Positions 52,701-64,000 of a DNA stretch of 64,000 nucleotides are shown one piece after another. A program made the position numbers and the translations under genes. The notes under the pieces were generated by a model. It did not search any database and had not been told where the DNA came from. It saw only the letters and a program-made list of their open reading frames with translations. The first letter of the stretch is position 1; the number at the start of each line of letters is the position of its first letter. Source of the DNA: Pipra filicauda (taxonomy: Eukaryota > Chordata > Aves > Passeriformes > Pipridae); assembly GCF_003945595.2 (NCBI RefSeq), contig NW_024104404.1, forward strand, positions 124,001 through 188,000. The letters run 5' to 3'.

Positions 52701-55700
52701 GGCAACTCTCACTGAATGAGTCTGCAGAGCCACCAAGGATGGAATAAACTGCTGTAACACTGCACATCTGGTACAGAGAGAAGGTCACGCTTCCCCTTCC
52801 CAATTCCCACTTTTACAAAAACTCTGGTCCTCACCAGAGCCACTCACTAAAGAGGAAGAAAACTATCTCTGCAAAAAGCAGGGCAGTTGCATACTATGCT
52901 TGACAATAAAACCAGGTTATAGTCAGGTCCAACAACAACCAAAGCCAGTGCAGGTAAGGAGCAGGACCATGCAACCAGGTTCAGAGAGAGGGAACAAGAC
53001 TTTCCCTTTCCCACAGCAGTCAGCTGCTCCATTAGTTCACTTGCCCATGAAACAATACCCTTGTCACCTGGCTCTCATGCCAGCTCCACCACTTATTTAC
53101 CATGTAAAAAGGTGCAAAACCTTTATTTTATTACTCAACTCATTTAAAGGAAGAATAATACTAATTTTCCCTAGCTGAACTAGTTAGCAGTTACTCATAG
53201 TCAGTTTGATTAAAACCTACTTAAACTTTGGACTATAGCAAGATTATTAGGTTGATAATACCTCCTCAAACACATTTTTTCTGAAATCCAAATCCTCTTG
53301 CAAGCTCTGGCACCGATTTTCCAGGTCCACACGCATGAGTGTCTCCTTCTCCAACTGCTTCTTAGCCACAGCATGACCGTCTTCAGCCTAGCACAGAATG
53401 TTAATGAGAAAGACTTTATTTTGTCCAGATTCCTATTTTCCATCCATAAACCCTTTGTGGTCTTCATCTGATGTCTTTGGACCAATTATTCACAATAACA
53501 AATCTAATGTCAAGCCACTGATTTAAAAATAATAAAAAAAACAATGAACCACCGACAACAAAAAGAAACAAAACAAACAAACCAACCAACCAACCACCCC
53601 AAAAAACACCACCAACAAAAAAAGAACAAGAATGTGTGTGTGCTAATGGATATTTCAACCGAGCTTTCACCTTTGCATACCAGCTATTTAAAATGTAGGA
53701 TTATTTCAATACACTGCAATACTGGAGCTGAGGATTATTAATTCCTCAAGCACAGTGTGTTGCACCTTCTTTTTCTTGCCAGCATAGTCCCATTGGGGAC
53801 TCTGGCACAAGTGTAAAATTATTCAGGACCTTACAAAGGACAACATTTAGGAACCTGATATCCCATGAATATAAAAACATCAGAACGTTTGAAAAAAAAG
53901 ATTTGATGAGCAAAATGTCCAAACCCCTAGGTTGTTTTGGTTGTTTTACAGAGATTTCTTAGTTTTGCATCCCAGAGGGGCAGGCAAAGGTTCAGCAGTA
54001 AGTGAGGTGGATCAGTGATGTTCACACTACAAACTAACTGGAAAGAAAGAAAGGGGATTTCACACTCCACAGCCTGTCTGTGCTAAAGCAAGGAAGCATT
54101 CCCTGGCATACCTTGGCAAGCTGGGCACGCAGATCAGCCACCTCTGCTTCCAGGCTGCGTTTCTCGTTCAGGACAGTGTTGAGTTCTGCTTCACTTCTAT
54201 GGAAGAGAACTTCCAGATCCTTAATGCGCCCCTGAGCCACAGACAGATCCGCGTCCTTCTTCTTGTAGCTGCAAAAACACGAGTTCATTACACTTACATA
54301 GGGGTGCACAGCCATCCTGAGCGTGTCCTGGTCACAACCACAGGTATTTTGGTATCAGACACCTTTTATCAGGCCCCACACAGCTCCTGCAGTAACCTGC
54401 AAATGCTGATCAGTGACCTGAGACACCCCCAGGACGTGCAGTGGTACCGTGTGCTGTAAACTCATGGCATGGTAAAGAACATGCCATGGACAGACAAGGG
54501 GAAAACAAGAAGGCAACTCTGGCAGCTAAGAGATGACAATACACACGTGGGGTAAACAGTATTTTTTCATCTTGCAGCTGCACAGCACATTAAACTGCTG
54601 AAATCTTTTACTTCAGACTACAGCCCATGAGGAAGAGTACACACAATCCTCAAAGAAGCCTGAGCATCCCCGGGGTTTTCTATTTGATGTGGCCAAGCCT
54701 AGTCCTCATGACATATTCCCACACAAAGTATAAAGTAATTCGCTATGGAAACGTGGTCACCTTTCAGCAATAAAACAGTATTTCTTCAGCAATATTCACT
54801 ACAGGCAAAGCATCTCCAGCTGCTTTAAATATGATTATTTGAGCTGAGATCATCAAGGTCATCTTCCTCCTGCCCACCAAGTATTTATCAATCTTTAACA
54901 TACTGACTTTCTGCAGCTTCTCTAGGTGTGTGTTGTTATGTTATTTAAAAAACTGTTTTGTTATGTGCAGTAAATCCCTCCTTGCTGCAGCTTCAGCTCG
55001 CTGTTCTACTCTCACACCACTCAGGATGCAGGGAACAGCTTTTTATCTTTTTTAACAAAAATCCCCCGTGATGGGGTATTGGTGTGCCCTACAGACAGTA
55101 TTTCCTTACAAGGTTCAGCACGATACGCATCTTTCTAAGTCAACACCCTTATTTTGCAATGCACTCTAGATACAAGGCTCATGTCTTCTCTCCTGCATTC
55201 CTTGGTGTAGATCTTGGAATTTGTTTTCATTTAACTGTAGCTGATTTTTCTTAATCATTGGTCCAATCTGTTGCTGTGAATTCTGTTCTGCAACATATGT
55301 GCAGTGTCTTCAGACTCAGCAGCTTGCAGGAGACATATAGACAAAACATGACTTCTTAAACAAGACAGTTATTTAGCAGCAATTAGAATGTCACAGGCCA
55401 CACGTGTTGTGTAGTAAAACAAGCCACTGTTCTGTGTCACAGCCAGGCAGACCTGGGAGCCTTCTGCCTGTGCAAGACCCAAAGGGCAAATGCCACTTCC
55501 CAGCGAGCATGAACAGCAGTGTGTGCTCACACAGCCTCCTGCTTCCTCCCACCTACAGCAGCCAGGCAGTGAGTGCTTCCAGGGATGGGAATGAACAGGA
55601 GTGTTGGATGTACAGCCTGACAAAGCACCATAAAGAATTTCTGACAGTGATAAGTAACTTCTGCTCCTTCAAGGACACTGACACTGAGAACACTGCAAGC

Positions 55701-58378
55701 CACCTTCATTCACATTTTTGTTTTCATTTATAGTTTCAGCCTGGTTTATTGCCTTCATGCAAAAATATGACAGAGGTTTTACAAAAGTGCAACCTGCTTT
55801 TGGAGGTCCCTGAGGTGCCTGCAAGTTCCCAATAGCAGTCAATGTATCTGGTGAGATGTGTCAGTGCTTCAAAAAACATCAGGTTCGGGTAACCCTCAAG
55901 AGCTCTTTCTTTCCAGAAGCTTTTGCCAAGTTTGCTCAAGGGAAATGTTTCAGTGACTGCAGAATCAGAGGATGGCTTGGGTTGGGAGGGACCTTAAAGC
56001 TCATCTCATTCCAGCCTCCTGCCATGGGCAGGGACACCTTCCACTAGCCCAGGTTGCTCCAAGCCCCATCCAACCTGGCCTGGGACACTTTCAAGGATGG
56101 GGCAGCCACAGCTTCTCTGGGCAACCTGTGCCAGGGCCTCCCCACCCTCACAGGAAGAATTTGTTCATAATATCTAACCTAAAGCCACTCTCAGTTTGAA
56201 GCCATTCCCCCCCTGTCCTGTCCCTACATGCCCTACAGGCAGAGGAAGCTGCAGCCCAACGTTCACCCCCCTCAGAGCTGGGAGTGCACAGTCTGAATGG
56301 ACTGGAAGGAATCTGGCAGGAGCAGCTCTGAAGCCAAAGAAGAATTCAATTCTACTGCTATGAACTGTAAAAACAGAGAAAACCAGAAAACCAGGTATAT
56401 TTTCCTCATATTTAGTTTATCTTAGAAAACAAACAAATAAAAAGTTCAAAATTAGTCTGGTAGAATTAACCAGTCATTGAAAGTGACTGGTAAAGGGGCA
56501 ACTCAGTTGTCCAAACAAAGGACAAGGGATGTGATCCGAGGTAAAACACCATTTCAATCACTTTAAAAGTGTACAACTTTCTACAACAAGCTATTTGTAA
56601 AATCTCTTAGTGGTATCAAAAGCCTAAAGAACTGGAATCAACTGGATTCTCATTACCTGCCAAGTGACACTACTTCTGACAAGGATACCTTAGTGAAAAC
56701 AGAAATAACACCTTGCAGAACAAGAGAGGTGAAAATTCCAAGTTACCACTGTTGCTCTCTTCTGGAGTTTACTTTAAAAGCCAAGCCAGCAAAGTATTTG
56801 CTATCACTGAGACAAGAGAGACAACCTCAATGACCACACAGTGCCAACTGGCAGGAAAAATATCCCATCTCAAACAAATGCCAAGACTGCTGGCCTGAGG
56901 CTCTGAAGAGGAAAAACAGTCCCAACAGGTACCTCCCAGTAGGGCTGGGTGGGATTCACCTCACTTCACTTCAGAGGTTTATGGCTGACCCAGTTACCAG
57001 AGGGGTTTTCCAAGGTTAACAAAAGTTGAGGTAACCAGGTCCATAAATACCAGTGCACAGGTCCTCTGGCCACAGGCAGGCCTGGGGTATGGACTGTGCT
57101 TCAACAGGCTTCACACTGACACCCTCAGTTAGGTGCCATCTCACCTTTTCACAATTGTTTTAGGGGAAAGCACACAAAATATCTCCAATGGCTGCGTTTA
57201 AAAAGAGGGCTCAGCACAGAAAATGAATCTCCAGTGATACAGCAAAGTTTAAAGAGAAAGCATAAAATACTTTACCATAAATCAACTAGCTAGTCAGGAA
57301 AAAAAAAAAAAGACAAAGGAGGGAAACACTTAATTCCTTTTATGACCACTTAGATGCAAACAAAAGGAGATGAGTGACTTACAGTAGGCCTGTACTGGCA
57401 CTGTTGGATTAAAAGCTATTTTATGGCCAACAGCATTCACATAGAGGTGATGTACATACTGACCTGCTCAGGAAAAGTCTGTAATTCCCAAATCTTATCT
57501 ATTAAAACAGGTACCAAAATACAATCGGAAGCAAAAATTGATTTTGCCACCACATATATTAATTTTAAAATCACGTTTCTACTGCTAAACAGTATGTATT
57601 TGATTACAAAAACTCCCATGGGAATTGAAATAATAGATCACATCTGGCTTCTGGAGCTAGTTGATGATGCTAATGCTCTGTGATGCAGACTGAGCAGCAG
57701 TTTTTTAAAATGTAGTCAGTACCAGGTCTTTTTCCAGCACACTTACATTGTAGCTTCATGTGTTTTCAAGGCAACCCTGCTTCCACATTCCCAGACTGCT
57801 CCCTTTCCCTCCATTTCTGTGACAGTGAACCAGACAATAAAACTGATACTGTTTTAAAATTAACCCTCCCTTGGATGGGTCAGTTTTAATGTAGATCAGC
57901 TCCTCAGCCCAGTTTACCAGGCACTGCACACGTGCATGTTCACCTAAGGGGAGGTACAACAGGACAAAGCAGGCACAGCCTCTTGTTTCAGCCTCAAACT
58001 GCTCCAATCACAGGATATTCATCTTAGACCTACAAATACATTTGTGTATATACTGGTGCAATTATCTGCTCTGACCAGCTGCACCAACTAACAGAGGCAT
58101 TTCCCTCTGACAAACCTGTATCTCCTCATTGATCTGCTTCCAAAAGGCATTTTAAGAAGCATTGTTAGTATAATTCCCACAACAGGTATTGCCTATTCTA
58201 ATTAAAAGAAAAAAAAAATAATAAAAGAGTGCTCTCCTCACCTCTTATTGAACTCCTCAAGTTCTGCTCTCAGTTTTCCTATTTCAATCTGTAATCTAGC
58301 TCTCTCTTTGGCAGTTTCATCCAGAACTCTTCGGGCATCAGCCAGTTCAGACTCATAGAGACTCTTGATTCCACTCAC
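43690..58378 (-). CDS. LMNB2: LMNB2, lamin B2 (all but the first coding exon)
   Basis: Eleven minus-strand exons join in one frame: 58242-58378, 54112-54268, 53262-53387, 50742-50912, 48537-48662, 48113-48333, 47281-47572, 46669-46776, 46018-46137, 44609-44710, 43690-43731. B-type lamins form the filament meshwork under the inner nuclear membrane and stay membrane-bound through a farnesylated C-terminus. Visible parts: most of coil 1, coil 2 ending in the intermediate-filament motif '[11 protein letters not shown]', a nuclear localisation signal GKRKR, the Ig-fold tail (NWRLKRQ to LVNSEGE), an acidic stretch, and CaaX box CSVM. Exon sizes 157, 126, 171, 126, 221, 108 and 120 agree with the lamin family. 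The first exon (head and start of coil 1A) would begin beyond 64,000. LMNB2 rather than LMNB1: the ending [10 protein letters not shown] and the synteny with TIMM13. Confidence 0.96.
44609..44710 (-). CDS. LMNB2: LMNB2 exon 11: acidic tail
   Basis: 102 bases, [15 protein letters not shown] followed by an acidic run and ending EEDLFNQQ, close to human EDLFHQQ. Confidence 0.97.
46018..46137 (-). CDS. LMNB2: LMNB2 exon 10: Ig-fold tail
   Basis: 120 bases, [20 protein letters not shown] to [11 protein letters not shown]. Confidence 0.97.
46669..46776 (-). CDS. LMNB2: LMNB2 exon 9: Ig-fold tail
   Basis: 108 bases, [18 protein letters not shown] to LRAGQTVT, flanked by ATTAG and GTAAGT. Confidence 0.97.
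47281..47572 (-). CDS. LMNB2: LMNB2 exon 8: serine tracts, NLS, start of tail domain
   Basis: Starts with the phosphosite-like [10 protein letters not shown], then a seven-Ser tract, the NLS RGKRKR, a Gly/Ser-rich stretch with a second, six-Ser tract, and '[19 protein letters not shown]' at the start of the Ig fold. The Ser tracts are largely AGC repeats, seen on the + strand as gctgct runs. Confidence 0.96.
48113..48333 (-). CDS. LMNB2: LMNB2 exon 7: end of coil 2
   Basis: 221 bases, [20 protein letters not shown] to the rod-end motif [13 protein letters not shown]. Phase 2 out (Arg codon split AG|G). Confidence 0.97.
48537..48662 (-). CDS. LMNB2: LMNB2 exon 6: coil 2
   Basis: 126 bases, 42 codons, [20 protein letters not shown] to QLSGLQKQ. 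Confidence 0.97.
50140..50275 (-). mobile_element. CR1 LINE fragment
   Basis: The blocks 'ttccaggctgaacacccca', 'ctctccatagcagag' and 'gtggcctcctctggacttgc' follow the order of the minus-oriented CR1 3' region. It lies in the LMNB2 intron between 48662 and 50742, in the same sense as the gene. Confidence 0.8.
50742..50912 (-). CDS. LMNB2: LMNB2 exon 5: linker and coil 2
   Basis: 171 bases, 57 codons, [17 protein letters not shown] to [10 protein letters not shown]. Confidence 0.97.
53262..53387 (-). CDS. LMNB2: LMNB2 exon 4: coil 1B
   Basis: 126 bases, 42 codons, [19 protein letters not shown] to FRKNVFEE. Confidence 0.97.
54112..54268 (-). CDS. LMNB2: LMNB2 exon 3: coil 1B
   Basis: 157 bases, the size of exon 2 in LMNA. 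Encodes [18 protein letters not shown] to LRAQLAK. Confidence 0.97.
55960..56300 (-). mobile_element. CR1 LINE 3' fragment
   Basis: Minus-oriented CR1 3' end: 'ggatggcttgggttgggag', 'gccatgggcagggacacctt', 'ttgctccaagccccatccaa' and 'cttctctgggcaacctgtg' in canonical order, in the LMNB2 intron between 54268 and 58242. Confidence 0.9.
58242..58378 (-). CDS. LMNB2: LMNB2 exon 2: coil 1A/1B
   Basis: Encodes [20 protein letters not shown] and the following heptads to EEFNK. 137 bases, phase 0 in, phase 2 out. In LMNA this sequence lies inside exon 1, so LMNB2 has one extra intron here. Confidence 0.95.
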
Positions 58379-59084
58379 CTAAGGGAAAAAAAGTATTCAG
58401 GTGTGAGAACATCCCAAAGACTATCAGAGAACTGAAACACAGAACCAGGTTTCACATAAGTTTCTTTGAAGAAAAGGGTGTATGATATCGATTTCTGCTG
58501 TTTAAGAACATTCTATGTTCAACATTTTCAATTAATGGGCAGTCCCACAGACAAGATTTAGTTTTCATTATCAGTACCACATAACAAAACACACTATATT
58601 TGAAGTGTGCAAGTCTTCCCAAGAGATAAACTGCAGCAGATCAGTGCACCCTACAATCTTAGCTTAAATTATTCACTCTCATTTCTAATACTGCTGCTTT
58701 GGGAGATTTTTTTTTTTTATAAACACTTTAAGACATTTTGTGGAACACAAGCCCAAGGGCCCAGTTTGACTCCGCTGCTCTTCCACTATAAAACTAAAAA
58801 GTATCTGAAACCAGATGAACTCCAGAAATGTGAACTGTTCAGAAATGAACTTGTACTCCAGTTCTCTACCTCAGAGGATAAGGATCTCCAGACCTCTCCC
58901 TGTCCCAATTCAATATATCACATAATCAATTAGCTATTCAGACTGCATGAGGCACCTTAAAGTCTTCTACACCTTAGTTTTTTTTAGAATGGAAGATTAT
59001 TTGAAAGGTATATCAGACAGCTAAAATGTTCAGGCCATATAAGATTGCTGCTATTGCTTCTGTTAAAGGGACCAGAACAATCAT

Positions 59085-59525
59085 CACAGTATCAAAGAAT
59101 ATGCTGAGTTGGAAGGGACCCATCAGGATCATCCAGTCCAGCTCCTGGCCCTGCACAAGACACTCTAACAATTCCACCATGTCCTTGAGAGCATTGTCTA
59201 AATGCTTCCTGGACTCAGCCAGCCTTGGAGCTGTGACCACTTCTCTGGGGAGCCTGTTCAGTGCCCAATCACCCTCTGGGGGAAGAACCTTTTCCTGAGA
59301 TCCAACCTAAACCTCCCTGACACAGCTCCAGCCGTTCCCTCGGGTCCTGTCCCTGGTCATGAGAATGAAGAGGTCGGTGCTGCCCCTCCACTGCCCCTTG
59401 TGAGGATGTTGAAGACCCCAATGAGGTCTCCCCTCAGTCTCCTCTTCTCCAGGCTGAACAAACCCACTCTGCTCTTCACTGGTGCAGCCTCACCTTGAAT
59501 ACTGTACACAATTTTGGGCACCACG
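59085..59525 (-). mobile_element. CR1 LINE 3' fragment
   Basis: About 440 bases of minus-oriented CR1: 'gttggaagggacccatcagg', 'gaggtctcccctcagtctcc' and 'cttctccaggctgaac' appear in order. It lies in LMNB2 intron 1. Confidence 0.88.
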
Positions 59526-62500
59526 ACATAAAAAACCCCAAAAAACTATTACTAATCTAAATTCAGGGACACGGCAATCACAGAGGGAGAAAAGCCAAAA
59601 CGAGAATGCACAAATTTTAGGAAGAGAAATTTCATAACAAAGATAAAATGTAGAAACAAGAAAGCAAAATGTTCTATTCCTAGAAGTACTATTTCAGCAT
59701 CAGAGTGGCACCAATGACAGACACAACCATCTGGTCTTCAGAGAGACTGATTAAAAGCAGTCAGGATATAATTAAGTTCCTGATAAGACTATACTTCTCA
59801 TAAAACTTCTGAAATTAAGTAAACTGTGACAGTATGAGGGCTGAGAAGCCTTAGTTTACAAGCATACCACACACCAGAAACACCTTACCCATGCAACGAT
59901 CTATCCATGCAATCTTGCTTCTTTTCTTTTAAGAATTAATTCTTTCAAGCTTTATTCCATCTAAGTTTTGGGTTGGTGGGGTTGTTTTTTCTCCACAGAC
60001 TCACCAGAGGCTCTCTCTGACACGAGCCAACACATCTCTGTATTATCACTTACAAAACTCAGCAAGTTCTATGAAGAAGCATACCATGACTACACTAAAC
60101 TCTTTCATGCAGAACTCCACAATGAAAAAAAAATTAAAAATTAAAAATTGGAGATTATAAGCTGTAAAGCCTTTCATTATGGATGATCCTGGAGTGAAAG
60201 TACAGTCTTTGCAAATTGCAATACAAAATACAATTGCCCAAAGGTGAAGCACTGGTTCTGCACCATCAGGTACTGCACCTACAGCTCTCCTCAAATGCCA
60301 GCCCTTTGTTAGACCCTTTGGTTCCTCAATGTGCTCAAATCCTGTCCCAGGAGACCTACCAGGAACTTGGGGCTGTATTGCTGTAGGTTCAGAGACACAC
60401 ACTAAATCACAGTGCAGGACACAAGGACAAATCCCTTCCCAGTTCTCCAGGGCATAAACTGGAATTGCACCTCAAGGTCCAAAGGAAGGCAGCCTTTTTC
60501 CTGAGGTTTTCATGAATACTGTCACAAAGAGGTGTTGCTGGTGTGATACCTACAACAGGCCTTCAGGAATTTATGCTTTTGAGGCATTACAGAAAATGCA
60601 GAGCTTAAAAACACCAAAAACCAGTAATCTGAACAAAGCATAAACACTTCATGTAATTCCTGTGTAGAGACAATATAGCTTGATGGATCTAAAAATCATG
60701 ATGAAAGCTGCTTCTGAACCTGTTATTAAAAAGACAACCAGAGTCTGTGATGCTTTAATTAGAAAGGAGAGACTCGTTTATGGCATAACTCATAGCTCAT
60801 GGTAGGAGCTTAGTATGTATTTTTCTTCTGCAGCATGTTAACCTCTTCTCTGCTCTTCTTTCAGCAACACACATGAGAAAAAAACCACACAGGTCCATTC
60901 ACAGCCAAAAGGCCACTTTCACTAGAATTTCAAGCTACTACACTGGGCAGACAGAAATAACTGAGACATAAGGACACGCTGCAGCTTCCAGCAAAGGGAG
61001 GCAGCAGCAGAGAGCTGGGAGCAGTAACACCTTCAATCAATGGAAAACAAAACCACAAAAAGCCCTTGCTAGAACTCTAAGAACGGGATGCAAAGAGAAT
61101 ATGGATTCGTGATAACACTGATAAAAGTTTCAGATGATCAAACTGAATCTGGGGACAGTTCGAGATGGTCTTTCTAGACCACAACAAAATAGCATCATGT
61201 TTATTTTCAGCACTGGTCAAGTAGAGAAAAGAGACCCAAATGCAGCAGTAGGCTCAAATGAGAACAAGTGGTGACAGCTCAGCAGAACTAGCCTTGGCAA
61301 CACTTCTAGTCCAAGATGGTTACTCACAGAAAGCACTCTTCTACCCCAGCACTGAGAGAAATTCTGGAAGGTATTTCTGTTCCCTGAAACTGTCACCCCC
61401 CAAACTCTGTTTTGGTGGAAGGAACTTGACTTAAGAGTCTAATGACTCACTGAAAATCTCCAGAGAAGTACAGTCCCAAAAGTGCCACTGTTTAGTGCAC
61501 ATATAAGATTTTGCTCTGGTTTGACTCTACAGACACTCTTCTGCCCACTCCCTTTTTTAATTTCTTTACATTTGCTACTCAGTTTGGTCTCTAGTACAGT
61601 GACACTTCCAGCTGTTCTTAAAAAGATGCTGTTAAAGCAAAGCAGGACCTCCTAGGACAAGCCTCACCTGCCCTCTCTGGACAAAAATTAAACAAAAAAA
61701 CCCAACAAAAAGTCAATAGGAACAGCCAGTATCCACAGCAACAAGAGAAGCAAGTTGAGTAAGTGCTTCTGGCACCTGTGAAGCCCCTTTGTGGTTCTCT
61801 GTCTCATGACACTGCTGTGCAGAACACCACCAGACAGCACCTACCTGTCCTTGGAACACCCCCAAGGAACACCTGACTCAAGAGACAACCTGTCTGATGA
61901 CATCTTCCACCAGGAGAATCCATCAGTTCCAACTCCTTCCTCCATTTGTCACTTCTCATCACCTTGCTTGGGTTACATCAACCCCTTGTTTCCTGCTCCC
62001 CACGTTTCAGGAAGACACAAACACATACTTGAAACCTGGGCCAACCCTTCCAGTGTAAGGCAGTAAGAGTGGCAGCTGGAAGCAAATGCTGAATGGAAAA
62101 AGTACAGAGAACAAGGCACCACACAATTCTTCACTCCCATATACCTCAGCTTCTAAAAATTAAAAAAAAAAATAATATTCTGAGCCAAAGATTGCTTTCA
62201 GGCACCAAAACCCAGCAGCCACCAAACACTGCTAATTTGTCTAATCCTATTGTAAATCAATTTAGCTTTTGGATTTCACATCAGAGAGTATCACACAAGC
62301 ACAGCTGGGAGATTAAGACCTACTGCTTGATAATTTTATTTCATGCCTTTATGTTTTGTGTTGTGAGAAATGTTCAGTGGTTGCTTCCTAGACAAATCTG
62401 TTTGGACTCCTGACTTGGAAACCTCAGGTTTCTCCTCATCTCTTCTCCAGATTTGCTCCTGGTCAGAAATTGTTCTGCTAGTCTGCTCATATTTTTTTCC

Positions 62501-62989
62501 TTATGGGCTCTAGATATTTTAAAATAAGTTAAGAGAACTGCATGCAGCATTCAGAATACAGGAACAGCATTGATTTGCACAGTGATTATTGACCAAGGAA
62601 AACAGAGACATTACAGGAGATCAGAGAAGCAGAAAACGCAATTTTCTAAGTGTAATTCTAATAGATTCCAGTTAGTCCAATCCAGGAGGTGACATCTGTT
62701 CTTATTTTCATATGTTAATAGTGAGTGCCCATGGAGTGGCTAATCCAGAAAGCCACAAGAGAGAAACCTGGCTCTCAGCAGCACACAGGAGCAGGTTTGC
62801 CAAGAACTAGTTGACTTGGTTTTAGCATCCTTGCAGAAGCAAGAGAAGAAACAAACAAACAAAAAAATCTACGACTGTTGGAATTCTGAGGAGTTTGTTA
62901 AAACAAGTAAAAAAGCAATTAAGAATAAAATCTTTCTAGAAAGCAAGGTGTTGTAAAAAGACCTTCCCTCTGGTTTCAGGGGCCTGGGA

Positions 62990-63760
62990 TTCCTGAAGGC
63001 TACTCTGACCACAAGAAGCCTTTAAGTACATTGGCCTTTCTTATGTCTGACTTAAGCCAGGATCTCCTTGCTCATCCAGACAGGTCTCCTCTCACCTTTG
63101 TTCCATTTTCTGATTGTTGGAACAGACCACTCTTGATCCTGAAGAAGATTATAGTTGAATGTCAACCCAGCTCTCTGAGACCCCTTTCCATCCAGGGCTG
63201 GGAACCACGGGATTCTTCCAACCAGAGAGAGCCCTGAAGTGGCTAAGGAAGGTCTCCTCTCCTGACATCCAGGGTTGTGGTCCTGCTTCCTGCTCTGGTC
63301 CATCCACTAAAGATCCTGAACTCCACTGTCTCATGGTCACTGCCTTGACCAGTTCTCTCTTATTTATTAAGTAATAGGTCCAGGAAAGCACAAAGACAGT
63401 GCATGTGAGGCTTCATCAAGTTGTCTGAATCAGGCCTCATTTACATCTTCTTGATCAGATCAGGTTCTTGACCCACGTTGCCCATCTTGGTCTGCCCAAC
63501 AAGCTCTCAATTAATTCATAACCTGTCCTTAGGCAGAGCTCCAGGCATTCCCACTGCTCTCTCTCACGAAAGGCAACTCCTCACCTTCCTGAAAAGCTTG
63601 TCTCCATCTGTCCAGCACAGCACTCCAGACATGTGAGCTATCCCTGATTCCAAAGAGGTCAGTGTTCTGTTACATGCCCACAGACTTCTCCTTGCCCCTG
63701 TCTGCTGCTCATGCTGCACACATTAGTGCTACAGGCACTTCAGGGAGACACCCAAGTGTG
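62990..63760 (-). mobile_element. CR1 LINE fragment, endonuclease and linker region
   Basis: Read on the minus strand from right to left, the sequence gives decayed matches to CR1 ORF2: an N-terminal endonuclease-like segment near 63700-63745, 'SHMSGV' and 'DGDKLFRKV' near 63590-63640, and 'RRPVWMSKEIL' near 63055-63095. The order is correct for endonuclease followed by the linker before reverse transcriptase. Stops and frameshifts interrupt it. The right edge is uncertain and may reach the window end. Confidence 0.7.
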
Positions 63761-64000
63761 ACAATTCTCCAGGAAAGGCTGACAATTCTCCCCACAAGGC
63801 TGTCCCCCCCAGACATCTCCTTCTTTACATGCCTAAGCTTGGGGTGTTTCCATTTCATCATTTTTCCTGTTACTTTCTCCTCTGTTCACATAACCCCAGG
63901 CCTTTGCTTGCTTACCCCATCCACCACTTTCTCACCTGGTCTTACCAGAGCAGAATCCATCCCTCCCCTATCATTCCCAGTTTAAAGTACTTAGCAGGCT

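Larger units (their letters stand above)
58379..64000 (-). other. LMNB2: LMNB2 intron 1 (partial)
   Basis: No CpG island or lamin head-domain sequence was seen to the right of 58378, so the first exon lies outside the window. Apart from the two CR1 copies, nothing else was recognised. Confidence 0.7.

Overview
The window is vertebrate nuclear DNA, almost certainly from a bird. Genes are split into short GT-AG exons with long AT-rich introns. CR1 LINE fragments, the dominant avian retrotransposon, are scattered through it on both strands. The gene order TMPRSS9(+) - TIMM13(-) - LMNB2(-) matches the block on human 19p13.3. From general knowledge this block lies on a microchromosome in chicken (chr28).

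Layout. 1-11,480: no gene could be supported. By synteny it may hold the 3' UTR or downstream flank of SPPL2B; one CR1 3' end lies at 4,670-4,835 and another at 10,330-10,490. 11,480-12,320: a CpG-rich island with a good splice donor, possibly a distal non-coding first exon of TMPRSS9. 12,320-19,000: no gene seen. 19,014-34,192: eighteen coding exons of TMPRSS9 (polyserase-1), a type II membrane protein with a SEA domain and three trypsin-like domains. 34,193-36,526: 3' UTR of TMPRSS9 and a convergent intergenic stretch. 36,639-37,132: the three exons of TIMM13, transcribed leftward from a CpG island. About 37,150-38,580: the TIMM13-LMNB2 intergenic segment, the positional equivalent of the human lamin B2 replication origin. 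38,584-43,689: long LMNB2 3' UTR. 43,690-58,378: eleven coding exons of LMNB2, from coil 1 to the CaaX box. 58,379-64,000: LMNB2 intron 1 with two CR1 copies; the first coding exon is off the right edge.

The three genes are functionally unrelated (cell-surface protease, mitochondrial import chaperone, nuclear lamina filament); only their position links them. All exon joins below were checked for phase. The TMPRSS9 model gives about 1,080 residues, TIMM13 gives 97, and the LMNB2 part is open through every junction.

The most interesting points: the N-terminal LDL-receptor class A exon of TMPRSS9 survives only as a frameshifted relic, whose skipping keeps the frame. A second, intact LDLa exon sits before the third protease domain. 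That third domain has alanine in place of the catalytic serine. A tandem NAGNAG acceptor lies in the SEA domain. The lamin B2 origin locus is syntenic and carries GC-rich minisatellite and G-quadruplex sequence. LMNB2 has two AGC-coded serine tracts flanking its nuclear localisation signal.
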